In this document: positions 54,064 through 63,249 of the stretch, piece by piece
Layout of the letters: the number at the start of each line of letters is the position of its first letter
Numbering within the stretch: the first letter of the stretch is position 1
Assembly: GCA_922989275.2 (NCBI GenBank)
Contig: OV277864.1
Location: 44,081,550 to 44,145,549 of the forward strand
Origin: Gari tellinella
Lineage: Eukaryota > Mollusca > Bivalvia > Cardiida > Psammobiidae
Length of the DNA stretch: 64,000 bases
Direction: 5' to 3'
Made by a program: the position numbers and the translations under genes
The notes under the pieces: model-generated
The model's database searches: none
Told to the model about the DNA's origin: nothing
What the model saw: only the letters and a program-made list of their open reading frames with translations

Positions 54064-54582
54064 TGGGTTGACGTGTGATAGTTCAAAATTTTTGAAATAC
54101 AAAATTAAGAGTAAAAATCGTGTCATTGGTCGTGTAAAAAAATCAGTGGTTTTTACGGGTTCAAAACTTCACGTAACTCCCGTACAGAAAATGCATTTTC
54201 ATATCTCTACCTATATATACTATCATGAAATAAAGATATTGGAAAACTTCATGGAGCCTGAAAAAATCTATGCTTTATGCATACTGAAAGTTAAATACAG
54301 GAGTTTTCTGTTGTACGTTGAGCACCTAGTTTAAGAACGACAACAACTTGTTCTGAAAAGGTTTAAAGACAAAAAATACACAAGCCAATAAATACGACGA
54401 CAGCGTCGTATCATTTTGCCAATTATAACTACATGTACATTTTACATAAAACTCAAATATGTGTTATAGATGGTCTTTATGTAAATTTAAACATACATAA
54501 CGCAGTTGTCTTCTATTTTCCATACAAGTGAGTTCGGTACTGTGTGTATCTCAACCCTAAGTGGGCAATGCTACATAAAAGT

Positions 54583-55582
54583 TTAAGCAGGAACGATTTC
54601 ACACACATAGTAGCGGTTATCATTACAGGCCACGTCATACCAAGCTTTATTGCGGCGCCCATATCCACACATGCAGAGGTCACTGCTGCTATTATTTGGT
54701 TGTCCTGATGCCCAGTTTGTATAACCCCGGATGTATTTCTCGTACGTGAATGTCCATGGAGAGCCAATATCTGCCCTTTGTCCATTGATATGCGCGCATA
54801 TCCCGCCTTTATTGTTCTTTACTAGCAGACTCGAGAATGCTTCCGATTTCTTCTCCGAGTTGATATTTACCAAGTGTCCCCCGTCCGTTTTACAGCTGTC
54901 GACAGCATCTGGTACGGTTTTGAGCGTCGAGTGAAGCTTTAGACAAAATCCGTCTTTTGTCATTTCGTAACTGCTTGGACAGAAATCTTGGCATACCTCG
55001 TACTCGTCTTCTTGTTGTTTGACCAAATTAGTTTCACAATGCTCACTTACATCTCCGCATTGACGAGTACGCCTTTTCATACCAAACTGTCCAATAAACA
55101 GCTTACAAGACGACCATTCTGTCCAGTGTCCACATTGGTCGAGTTTACACTCCAGGTTCATTAACCCTTTCCCACATAGCATATCTCTTGTATTGAATAT
55201 AGGTGTCCACTTAAAGCAGGTTGAAAGTAAAGCAGAATGCGCTTTAAGCGCATTCTGCTTTACTTTCAGCCTGCTTTAAGCTATCATCTGCTAGAATATA
55301 GAAAATATTTTTTATTATACATATTTATGAATGTATAAATTGGAACTATTTTCTTCAGGGCAAGAATAAACTGAATGCGCTAAAAGGCGCTTCTATGGGG
55401 GAAAGGGTTAAAGACTTTCCAAACAGTCTCAGCAATGGTTTGTTATACAGAGTTCCCATATCCAAGAGAGCTTTCCCAACTAGTGTTTCATTAGATTGGT
55501 TTAAACCATCCTCTGTCCCAGAGCCGTTCACATAGAGTATCAGACAACATAAAAATAAAGACACGATATAGAATCCTTCCAT
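54583..55582 (-). pseudogene. secreted TSP1 + C-type lectin domain protein, split by a MITE
   Basis: The 5' part (55582-55412) begins MEGFYIVSLFLCCLILYVNG, a clear signal peptide. The 3' part (55160-54583) encodes a thrombospondin type-1 repeat (CGHWTEWSSCK ... MKRRTRQCG) and a C-type lectin domain (CPSSYEMTKDGFCLKL ... YTNWASGQPNNSSSDLC ... WYDVACNDNRYYVCEIV) with six or more paired-looking Cys and a stop after VPA. The usual QPD/EPN sugar-specificity triplet reads QPN. Between the parts lies a family A MITE (55161-55411). Without the insert and one TTAA copy, 753 bases read through as 250 codons plus stop, so the gene was probably intronless and intact before the hit. With the 247 bp insert the frame is broken and an early stop follows. 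Expected role: extracellular carbohydrate recognition, possibly immune. The lesion could be polymorphic in the population. Confidence 0.85.
55161..55411. mobile_element. family A MITE inserted in the lectin coding sequence
   Basis: TTAACCCTTTCCCACATAGC at the left and ATGGGGGAAAGGGTTAA at the right, with exact TTAA at 55161-55164 and 55408-55411. P2 palindrome (about 55213-55282) perfect around AGAATGCGCTTTAAGCGCATTCT. 243 bp plus a duplicated TTAA. Confidence 0.85.
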
Positions 55583-55723
55583 TTTGAATACACAAAAGTA
55601 TTCTGTTTACTTAGAACACGTTCGTTAGACTATTTCTAGAGTCGTATATCGTAATCACTTCTTACTTCTGTTTGGAAAGCGTTTAGATGGACCACGTGAT
55701 CCAATTATTACCGAAGCCAAATA

Positions 55724-55980
55724 CAGGGCTGCCATTTCTCCGGATTTTTCCAAAATCTTCGGATATTTTTCTCTAGAACATGGTAGCTTAAAGCAGACTG
55801 AAAGTAAAGCAGAATGCGTCATAAGGCACATTCTGCTTTACTTCCAGTCTGCGTTAAGTAGTCACGTGTCAACAAAACTAGAAACAGGCTGTTGGGTAAA
55901 GGTACGATTCGTACATTCGCACTTGAAAAATGCAAATTTGGAAATCTTAGGATTTTTCATGTCAACGTATGGCAGCCCTG
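55724..55980. mobile_element. family G MITE (reverse), P2 palindrome, 6 bp TSD CAAATA
   Basis: CAGGGCTGCCATTTCTCCGG at the left and ATGGCAGCCCTG at the right, flanked by CAAATA on both sides (55718-55723, 55981-55986). Contains the P2 palindrome (about 55788-55857) and ACAGGCTGTTGGGTAAAGG, the family A-type end sequence. Confidence 0.85.
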
Positions 55981-55992
55981 CAAATACCAGTG

Positions 55993-56217
55993 CAGTCGAA
56001 CCTAGATAACTCGAACTCACTTATGTCGAAACTCGATACTTCGAACTTGCTTACATCGATCGTACCAGCTATATTTCATGAATTTAATTTCAATAAATCG
56101 ACATTGCTTAAGTCCAACATAACCGTATTTCAAAGTTAAAAAATGGCCACGTGTTAACCTTGAAACAAACGGGTATCTTCGAACTATCGCGAGTTCGAAT
56201 TATCGAGTTTCGATTGT
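55993..56217. mobile_element. pogo/Tigger-like MITE
   Basis: CAGTCGAACCTAGATAACTC at the left and GAGTTCGAATTATCGAGTTT + CGATTG at the right. A second GTCGAAACTCGATACTTCGA start lies at 56017, suggesting partial duplication. Confidence 0.65.
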
Positions 56218-56219
56218 GA

Positions 56220-56890
56220 ATCGAACGTCTCCGTATTCAACTGAATTCGATAACTTGGGCTATCATTAGTCGAACGCATTGCAAAGTTAAAACGTGACTA
56301 TAAGCACTGTTTGTGTAAAAGGTAGGATATAGCTTAAAGCTATATATTTGTTTACAAGAACAATTGACCATTTTATGGTACATAAAAGTAGCGTACACAG
56401 TGTATGACGTTTATTCGTGGAACATCATTTCTTGGAATGTACAATAATGAGTGTATAATGACCCTTGATAATGTACGAGGAATCATTTGTTGGCTTGTGT
56501 TTACACTAACCACAGTATGTAATTGTTTTGCCCTATTGGTTATCAGCAACATTTCTCTGAATTACTGTATCTACATTTTATATTAGAATATATCACGAAA
56601 AAGGGGTAAACCAGATGAAATGCCAAGATGCTCGGCGTCTTATCTCAATCCAAAATGTTTTGTATTCACTTATGGCGGCCAAAGGGTTGAATTGCTATAG
56701 CTGGATGCTGCTGCCAAGTAAAAGTGAAAAATGATAGAAACAGCTGCCATAGAGACTATATTTCTGCAGCTGATAGGTGTAGTTAAGAGTAAGATACGCA
56801 TTAACTACATGTACTACTAGTAGTATGTGGCAAATTATCAAATTATCTTTAATTTATAACCTGTTAAGCGTTTTCCATTGTACAGTTTTA
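56220..56890. other. spacer, no gene seen
   Basis: A short frame at 56404-56586 has no recognisable features. A P1-like half (GCTCGGCGTCTTATCTCAAT + CCAAAATGTTTTG, about 56630-56662) is the only repeat trace. Confidence 0.45.
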
Positions 56891-56897
56891 AAAAATA

Positions 56898-57085
56898 TAG
56901 TCGGAATACAATACTTCGAACTCGCTTAAATCGATTTTACCAGTATTTTATAAGTTTAATTTCGATAATTCGATCTCGTTTAAATCGAACATACCAGTAT
57001 TTCAAAGTTAAAACGTGATTGTTTTATCTTTGAAATATGGGTCTGTACGAACTAACGCGAGTTCGAAGTATCGAGTTTCGACTTA
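56898..57085. mobile_element. pogo/Tigger-like MITE abutting LINE-C
   Basis: TA-GTCGGAATACAATACTTCGA at the left and CGAGTTCGAAGTATCGAGTT + TCGACTTA at the right. It ends exactly where LINE-C sequence begins. Confidence 0.65.
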
Positions 57086-57091
57086 CTGCAT

Positions 57092-57229
57092 GAACAATTC
57101 CCACAAGAAGTAGCAGAGAAAAGGAAAGCATTAGTTCCGAAAATGAAGGAGGCTATAAAGGACGGAAACAGGGCGTGGCTAAGCTACGATACATTGTATA
57201 TCAACGGCAGACCGTTTAAGAGAGACTGA
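57092..57229 (+). pseudogene. LINE-C ORF1, C-terminal 45 codons
   Basis: EQFPQEVAEKRKALVPKMKE ... YDTLYINGRPFKRD then TGA. It aligns with the end of LINE-B ORF1 (EQFPREVVEKRKKLFPKMKA ... YDTLYIDGKAVRD then TAG). The upstream part was lost in truncation. Confidence 0.8.
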
Positions 57230-60200
57230 GGGGGCGCTGAGGATGGGTTAAAGTTTTGTGTATGGAACTGTAATGGGCTAACCAACAGTAAATTTGAGAA
57301 CTCAGAATTTATGCATTTATTTGATGATAATGATATAGTTATTCTTACAGAAACATGGACAGCTAAAGACAGTGTAATAGACATTCCAGGTTATCATTGT
57401 TGGCATTTCTATAGAAAATTTCGAAACAAGAGGGCTAAACGTAATAGTGGAGGATTGGTTATTTACTGTAGAGATGGCATTAAAAATGGCATTTCTATAG
57501 TGAAGAATCACTTTGACACTCTTATTTGGTTTAAATTGGATAAATACTTTTTTAAAAATGATGTTGATATATACTTTTGTGCTATGTACCTATGGTCTGA
57601 TGAATCACCTATAGCAAACCTTTATGATGCTGATTTATTTAATTTGTTACAGGAAGATATTTTTAGTTTTGAGCAATTAGGTTGTGTTATGCTTTCAGGC
57701 GATTGTAATGCCAGGACTTATAACAGGGCTGATTATATTTCATGCGATACAGTTTTACGTGGTATGGATCCTGATGAGTATGTGCCTGATTTACCCCTTG
57801 AGCGGGCTTCTTTAGACACCGTGTGTAACACGCGTGGAAATAGCTTACTTGATTTGTGTAAAGCAACTGAAATAAGAATAGCTAACGGTAGATTGGGGTA
57901 CGACTGTAGGGTGGGAAATTATACTTACATGAATAGGGCAGGGTGTACTATTATTGACTACTTGTTACTGAAGGAATGTGATTTTGCACGGGTACATGAT
58001 TTTAAAGTGAATGATTTCAATGTGTTTAGCGATCATGCGCCTCTTTCATTTGTAATCTGTTGTAACAAAGAAACACCCGAGAAACCCGTGCAGTCCGTTA
58101 CTTCAGTCAAGTGGAATGACTTATACCGTGATTCATTCAGATCTAAGCTCATTGCTAAATTGCCTTGTTTAAATAATATTGTGAACCATGTAGAACTAAC
58201 TGAAAATTGTAACGTTGATGAAATAATTAATAAGTTTTCGTCAGTTATTTGTGACGTAACAGAAGATTTGTTTGTAAAAGAAACAATCATAAATGAAAGC
58301 AGACAGCATTTTAGAAAATGCGACTCAAGTAATTGGTTCGATAGTGATTGTTACCAATCGAAACAGTTGTATAAAGCTGCATTAAACAATTTTAACAAAG
58401 AAAGGTCTTATGAAAATAGAATTTATTTGTTAAATTTAAAACAAGATTATAAATTTCTTATTCGTAAAAAACGAAGAGCTTATAAATACAAGAAAGCAAG
58501 GGAGCTCGAGCAGTTGAAATTTTCTAAACCGCGTGAGTTTTGGAAATATTTTTCTACGCGTAAAAATGCTACTACAAACAGTGTAGATCTAGATCTCTCT
58601 GACTTTCACGACTACTTTTTAAATATGTTTAATGAGTTGAACGATGTAAAAATTGATGAAGCGGAGAATTTCAGCCAGACTCATGATTTTAATGAATGTA
58701 ATTCTGTTTATTTTGAACTTGATCAACCAATAACGGTACAAGAAGTGACTTCTGCTATTAAAAAGTTAAAGCGAAATAAGGCATGTGCCAATAGCGATTT
58801 TTTGATAAATGAGTTTTTTATTGAAACTGCAGATATTATTGCTGGACACATTACAGATCTGTTTAATTTTGTTTTTAACAAGGGATATTTCCCATCCAAA
58901 TGGTCAGAAGGATTTATTGTACCGTTACATAAAAAGGGGGATAAAAACGTGGTGTCTAATTATAGAGGTATAACTTTAATGAGCTGCTTTGGAAAATTAT
59001 TTACAAGTGTTTTAAACTCAAGAGTCGTACAATTTTGTGATAACTATAACGTTATTTCTGATGCGCAGTTTGGATTCAGAAAAGGGCGCTCGACATTAGA
59101 TGCCATGTTTTTATTGAAAAATATAATAGATCAAACTCTTAATAGTAAGGGTAGATTGTACTGTGCTTTTATCGATCTAAAAAGGGCATTTGACTCTATA
59201 AATAGAAATGCATTGTGGCTTAAATTGTATAAACAGGGTATTAGTGGTAAATTTCTTCGGATAATGCGTGCTATGTATGACTCTGTGAAATCATGTGTTA
59301 AACATTGTAATTCTCTTTCAGACTTTTTCGATATCTCGGTGGGCTTGAGACAAGGGGAGACAAATTCACCGATAATGTTCGCACTTTTTATTGAGGATCT
59401 TGAATTGTACATGCAGGATAGAGTTAACTGCGGACTTTCATTTTATGACTTGACTCTTGTACTCCTTCTTTTTGCAGATGACATGATCGTATTAGGGCAT
59501 TCCCCAGAAGATTTACAAATTAATTTGAATAATCTAGAAGAATACTGCGATAAATGGGGTTTAGAAGTTAATGTGAACAAAACAAAAATTGTCGTTTTTA
59601 GAAAAAGGGGCGGGCTATTGGAAAATGAAAAATGGTTGTATAAAAATGAAAATATAGAAATAGTTAATAATTTTAATTATTTGGGCGTAGTGTTTAATTA
59701 TACTGGTACTTTTGTTTTAAACAATCAATTTGTTTATGGAAAAGCACTAAAGGCTATGAATGTATTGTTGTTAAATATTAAGAAGTTTGATATTAAGCCT
59801 AAATTATGTTTACAGTTGTTTGATGCTTTTGTGTCTTCAATTCTGAATTATGGATCGCCTATTTGGGGATTTACAAAGTCCAAAGATCTAGAACGTGTTC
59901 ATTTGAAGTTTTGTAAAAGTATCTTAGGAGTAAAGCTTAGTTCTTGTAATAACGCAGTTTATGGAGAATTAGGTAGATTCCCGTTATATGTAAATAGATA
60001 TGTAAATATTGTTAAGTATTGGTTAAAAATCCAATCTTCAGATAACATTATCATTAGACATGTATACCAGCGTACACTAGATGACTGTGAGAAGGGTATG
60101 AAAAACTGGGCTACGTGTGTAAAGAATTTGTTATCTGAATATGGATTCATGTATGCATGGCAGCAGCCTTTTCATGTTATAAATGACAAGGTTTTCCTTT

Positions 60201-60667
60201 CACTATTTAAGCAGAGAATACAAGATGCTTTTATTCAAAAATGGTTTGCAGATATAGGTAATAATAATAAGCTAATTTTATACAAGGAGTTGAAATTGTC
60301 ATTTGGTTTTGAAGACTATTTTGATTTTGTTACTATAAGAGATAACCGTGTATTACTTTCTAAGATTCGAATCTCAGCTCATACTTTAAAAATTGAAACA
60401 GGCAGATATTCTAGAGACAGATTGGAAAGACATGAACGTATTTGTATATTTTGCGATAAAAGTGAAATTGAAGATGAATTTCATTTTGTACTAGCATGTC
60501 AGGCTTATAATCAAATAAGACGAACATATATCAAACCATATTTTTACAATAGACCTAGTATGTTTAAATTTCTTCAGTTATTGAACTCTTCAAAGGGTAT
60601 TATTCATAGACTTTCTAAATATTTATCGGAAGCATTTAAGTTCAGAAAAAGTTTGATGTTATTGTAA
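57230..60667 (+). CDS. LINE-C ORF2: endonuclease + reverse transcriptase, uninterrupted
   Basis: From the codon after the ORF1 TGA to the stop at 60667 the frame is open for 1,145 codons. An APE endonuclease comes first: WNCNGL, ILTETW, SGDCNAR and SDHAP supply the catalytic Asn, Glu, Asp/Asn and Asp-His set. The RT follows with NYRGITLMSC, AQFGFRKGRST, DLKRAFDS, RQGE and LLFADDM (the catalytic Asp pair). The C-terminus has CIFC...EDEFHF...C, a zinc-knuckle-like motif. Its only early ATG (57311) lies after the WNCNGL motif, so initiation there would remove a catalytic residue. Translation is more likely to pass from ORF1 through the TGA or reinitiate without ATG. It makes target-primed nicks and copies its RNA; it may have mobilised other copies. 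Coding potential looks intact; activity is untested. Confidence 0.85.
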   Translation, partial: GGAEDGLKFCVWNCNGLTNSKFENSEFMHLFDDNDIVILTETWTAKDSVIDIPGYHCWHFYRKFRNKRAKRNSGGLVIYCRDGIKNGISIVKNHFDTLIWFKLDKYFFKNDVDIYFCAMYLWSDESPIANLYDADLFNLLQEDIFSFEQLGCVMLSGDCNARTYNRADYISCDTVLRGMDPDEYVPDLPLERASLDTVCNTRGNSLLDLCKATEIRIANGRLGYDCRVGNYTYMNRAGCTIIDYLLLKECDFARVHDFKVNDFNVFSDHAPLSFVICCNKETPEKPVQSVTSVKWNDLYRDSFRSKLIAKLPCLNNIVNHVELTENCNVDEIINKFSSVICDVTEDLFVKETIINESRQHFRKCDSSNWFDSDCYQSKQLYKAALNNFNKERSYENRIYLLNLKQDYKFLIRKKRRAYKYKKARELEQLKFSKPREFWKYFSTRKNATTNSVDLDLSDFHDYFLNMFNELNDVKIDEAENFSQTHDFNECNSVYFELDQPITVQEVTSAIKKLKRNKACANSDFLINEFFIETADIIAGHITDLFNFVFNKGYFPSKWSEGFIVPLHKKGDKNVVSNYRGITLMSCFGKLFTSVLNSRVVQFCDNYNVISDAQFGFRKGRSTLDAMFLLKNIIDQTLNSKGRLYCAFIDLKRAFDSINRNALWLKLYKQGISGKFLRIMRAMYDSVKSCVKHCNSLSDFFDISVGLRQGETNSPIMFALFIEDLELYMQDRVNCGLSFYDLTLVLLLFADDMIVLGHSPEDLQINLNNLEEYCDKWGLEVNVNKTKIVVFRKRGGLLENEKWLYKNENIEIVNNFNYLGVVFNYTGTFVLNNQFVYGKALKAMNVLLLNIKKFDIKPKLCLQLFDAFVSSILNYGSPIWGFTKSKDLERVHLKFCKSILGVKLSSCNNAVYGELGRFPLYVNRYVNIVKYWLKIQSSDNIIIRHVYQRTLDDCEKGMKNWATCVKNLLSEYGFMYAWQQPFHVINDKVFLSLFKQRIQDAFIQKWFADIGNNNKLILYKELKLSFGFEDYFDFVTIRDNRVLLSKIRISAHTLKIETGRYSRDRLERHERICIFCDKSEIEDEFHFVLACQAYNQIRRTYIKPYFYNRPSMFKFLQLLNSSKGIIHRLSKYLSEAFKFRKSLMLL

Positions 60668-60877
60668 TGTTGTAAACTCATCCTCGAAATTCTTGAAATT
60701 CTTTATATTCTAAAATTCAACTACAACATTTCTTAGTATATGTTTATTTGATAGCTAGAAAAATAAGAAATACAGTGTATTAAGTGTTTGCATATATCTA
60801 TCACATGTACCTGTTAATATGTATTGTGAATTTATATTTGTATTGATGAGAAACTGTGTATAGTTTAAATCAATAAA

Positions 60878-60897
60878 ATATCTATCTATCTATCTAT
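60878..60897. repeat. (TATC)n tail of LINE-C
   Basis: About five TATC units directly follow the poly(A) signal and 3' end, the usual tail of this LINE type. Confidence 0.7.
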
Positions 60898-61130
60898 CAT
60901 AACATACTAATAAACATTGCCTTTGCTCGAGTGTAACGGCATTTATAAACAGGCTGGCTCCTGATCATACGCCTATCTAAATTGTTTGACATATATTTTA
61001 TTGCTTCCCTCAGCCAGATTAAATAAAATCTAAATCTGATCAATATAGTCGATTTTATTTTAACACTTTCACTGCTATTATGGCGGAAATGTTCGTCTTA
61101 CACAGTCGGCGCCATATTATCATCTGTTTA

Positions 61131-61338
61131 TACAATAAAGCCTCTTTATTACGACTACGCCAATGTGTTTATTATCAGGTGTTTAAGGCAGGTGACTGCT
61201 TAAAGCAAGGTGAACGTAAAACAGAAAGCTCCTTTAGGAGCTTTCAGTTTTACGTTCACCTTGCTTTAAGACTTCACCTGTCTTGTATGCATGCAATTAG
61301 CCTTCTTTTAGTGGTCATAATAGTGAAGTTTTACTGTA
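61131..61338. mobile_element. family D MITE, P2-type palindrome
   Basis: TA-CAATAAAGCCTCTTTATTAC + GAC at the left and GTCATAATAGTGAAGTTTTACTG-TA at the right. The palindrome (about 61198-61272) has CTTAAAGCAAGGTGAACG, GAAAGCTCC + TTTA + complement. Second copy of the family seen at 43902. Confidence 0.7.
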
Positions 61339-61724
61339 TCTTTAGTATGCTTTTAATTTTAACATTGATATGTTTTAAGTATGTTATTTCTCGATATACA
61401 TAATTATACAACATACATTGCTGTCGTTACAATAAACTTTTCTATGATATAGTATATACTATCATTCTAGACGCTTATATTTTCTGTCCTTTTATGTACA
61501 ACAAGAAATAAGCTATATATAGTCAGGAGAGAAAAGAAGAGAAAAGTAGCGGAAAAGACGAGATGGTTGGTGTTAGGAAGAATCGGGGTTTACACTTTTT
61601 GTTTGCCATCGATTTGCTGATATTATAGGTTCAATTGTATTTTGTCCCATTTGCCGTTTTGTTGTTCAATTTTATCTTTCGCCGTTGCTATCATTCGTTC
61701 TATATTTTCAATATGTTAAAGATA

Positions 61725-62665
61725 TTTTCAATAATAATAATTTGGAACTTTATGCCTTTTTGAATTAGGAAACATTGATATGCACATTGGTATTTTCAAT
61801 AATAATCATTTGGAACTTTATGCCTTTTTGAATTAGGAAACATTGATATGCACATTGGTATTTTCAATAATAATAATTTGGAACTTTATGCCTTTTTGAA
61901 TTAGGAAACATTGATATGCACATTGGTATTTTCAATAATAATAATTTGGAAATTTATGCCTTTTTGAATTAGGACACATTGATATGCTAAAGATATTTTC
62001 AATAATAATAATTTGGAACTTTATGCCTTTTTGAATTAGGAAACATTGATATGCGCATTGATATTTTCAATAATAATAATTTGGAACTTTATGCCCTTTT
62101 TGAATTAGGAAACATTGATATGCACATTGATATTTTCAATAATAATCATTTGGGACTTTATGCCCTTTTGAATTAGGAAACATTGATATGCACATTGATA
62201 TTTTCAATAATAATCATTTGGAACTTTATGCCTTTTTGAATTAGGAAACATTGATATGCACATTGATATTTTCAATAATAATCATTTGGAACTTTATGCC
62301 TTTTTGAATTAGGAAACATTGATATGCACATCGGTATTTTCAATAATAATCATTTGGAACTTTATGCCTTTTTGAATTAGGAAACATTGATATGCACATT
62401 GATATTTTCAATAATAAAAATTTGGAACTTTATGCCCTTTTGAATTAGGAAACATTGATATGCACATTGATATTTTCAATAATAATCATTTGGGACTTTA
62501 TGCCCTTTTGAATTAGGAAACATTGATATGCACATTGATATTTTCAATAATAATCATTTGGAACTTTATGCCTTTTTGAATCAGGAAACATTGATATGCA
62601 CATTAATATTTTCAATAATAATCATTTGGAATTTTATGCCTCTTTGAATTAGGAAACTTTGATAT
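61725..62665. repeat. minisatellite, about 68 bp unit, roughly 13-14 copies
   Basis: The unit reads ATTTTCAATAATAATAATTT, then GGAACTTTATGCCTTTTTGA, ATTAGGAAACATTGATATGC, ACATTGGT. Copies differ by a few bases (TAATAATAAT/TAATAATCAT; GGAAC/GGGAC; CCTTTTTG/CCCTTTTG). Contiguous, no spacers, so not CRISPR. Head-to-tail; probably a VNTR. Confidence 0.9.
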
Positions 62666-62667
62666 GC

Positions 62668-62757
62668 GCAACAAATGCGTTATGCGGCGTCTGATCAAGA
62701 TCCAAACTTTTGGCAAATGTCAGTGCTGTCGGCCTTGGCAGCGAAAGGGTTAGATAA
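62668..62757. repeat. family H right-end fragment with half P1
   Basis: GCGGCGTCTGATCAAGATCC + AAAC and GGCAGCGAAAGGGTTAG are family H parts. The element was cut by the minisatellite at its left. Confidence 0.55.
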
Positions 62758-62954
62758 TCAGTCAGTGTTAATACATGTTTAGTTAAATTATCTAGGTTAA
62801 AATATCTTTATGCATAGCTATGTGTATGTAAGTGCAATGGACTTAGGTGCATTGTGTAGAGTGATACTATATATTTACACATACATATATATGTGCATTT
62901 ACACATACACATTTTTAAGGAAATGTTTTCACGAGCTCCATGAATGGTAAATGT

Positions 62955-63012
62955 AGCGTACGTATGTGGGCATAAGCTCGCATACGTATGCGCATGTGCG
63001 CATGCGTCTATA
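62955..63012. repeat. alternating purine-pyrimidine GCATACGTATGCGCAT tract
   Basis: GTAGCGTACGTATGTGGGC and CGCATACGTATGCGCATGTG + CGCATGCG form overlapping palindromes and an alternating purine-pyrimidine run that could adopt Z-DNA. Confidence 0.5.
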
Positions 63013-63243
63013 CTTGATTTTTTTGGCCAAACTATATTAAACTTTACATTTAATATATAATGAATTAAAAGTAAAATTTACATTTAATATTTTTAAGAAT
63101 TAATACTTGAAATTAATAGTAAATGATAACAACGTTCATCCATCTATAATGTCTTGATAGTAAAAATTGATAAGATGTATATTGTAAAACACCAGAAACT
63201 GTAATGTTTACGTGTAATAAATATACTGTTCTGTTCTGTTCTG
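63005..63243 (+). repeat. LINE 3' end fragment with (CTGTT)n tail
   Basis: AATAAA (about 63218) is followed by three CTGTT-type units. The same tail type ends LINE-A on the other strand. The coding part is absent; the left limit is a guess. Confidence 0.45.
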
Positions 63244-63249
63244 GTAACG

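Larger units (their letters stand above)
57090..60898 (+). mobile_element. LINE-C, APE-type non-LTR retrotransposon with intact ORF2
   Basis: 5'-truncated inside ORF1, it keeps 45 codons of ORF1, the complete ORF2, a 3' UTR with AATAAA (60872-60877) and a (TATC)n tail at about 60878-60897. Same family as LINE-A and LINE-B by motif order and the shared ORF1 C-terminus, but clearly a different sub-lineage. No TSD was recognised. Confidence 0.85.

Noticed and set aside
61725..62665. CRISPR array
   Set aside because: Units are about 68 bp, contiguous, without spacers, in animal DNA with no cas genes. It is a minisatellite.
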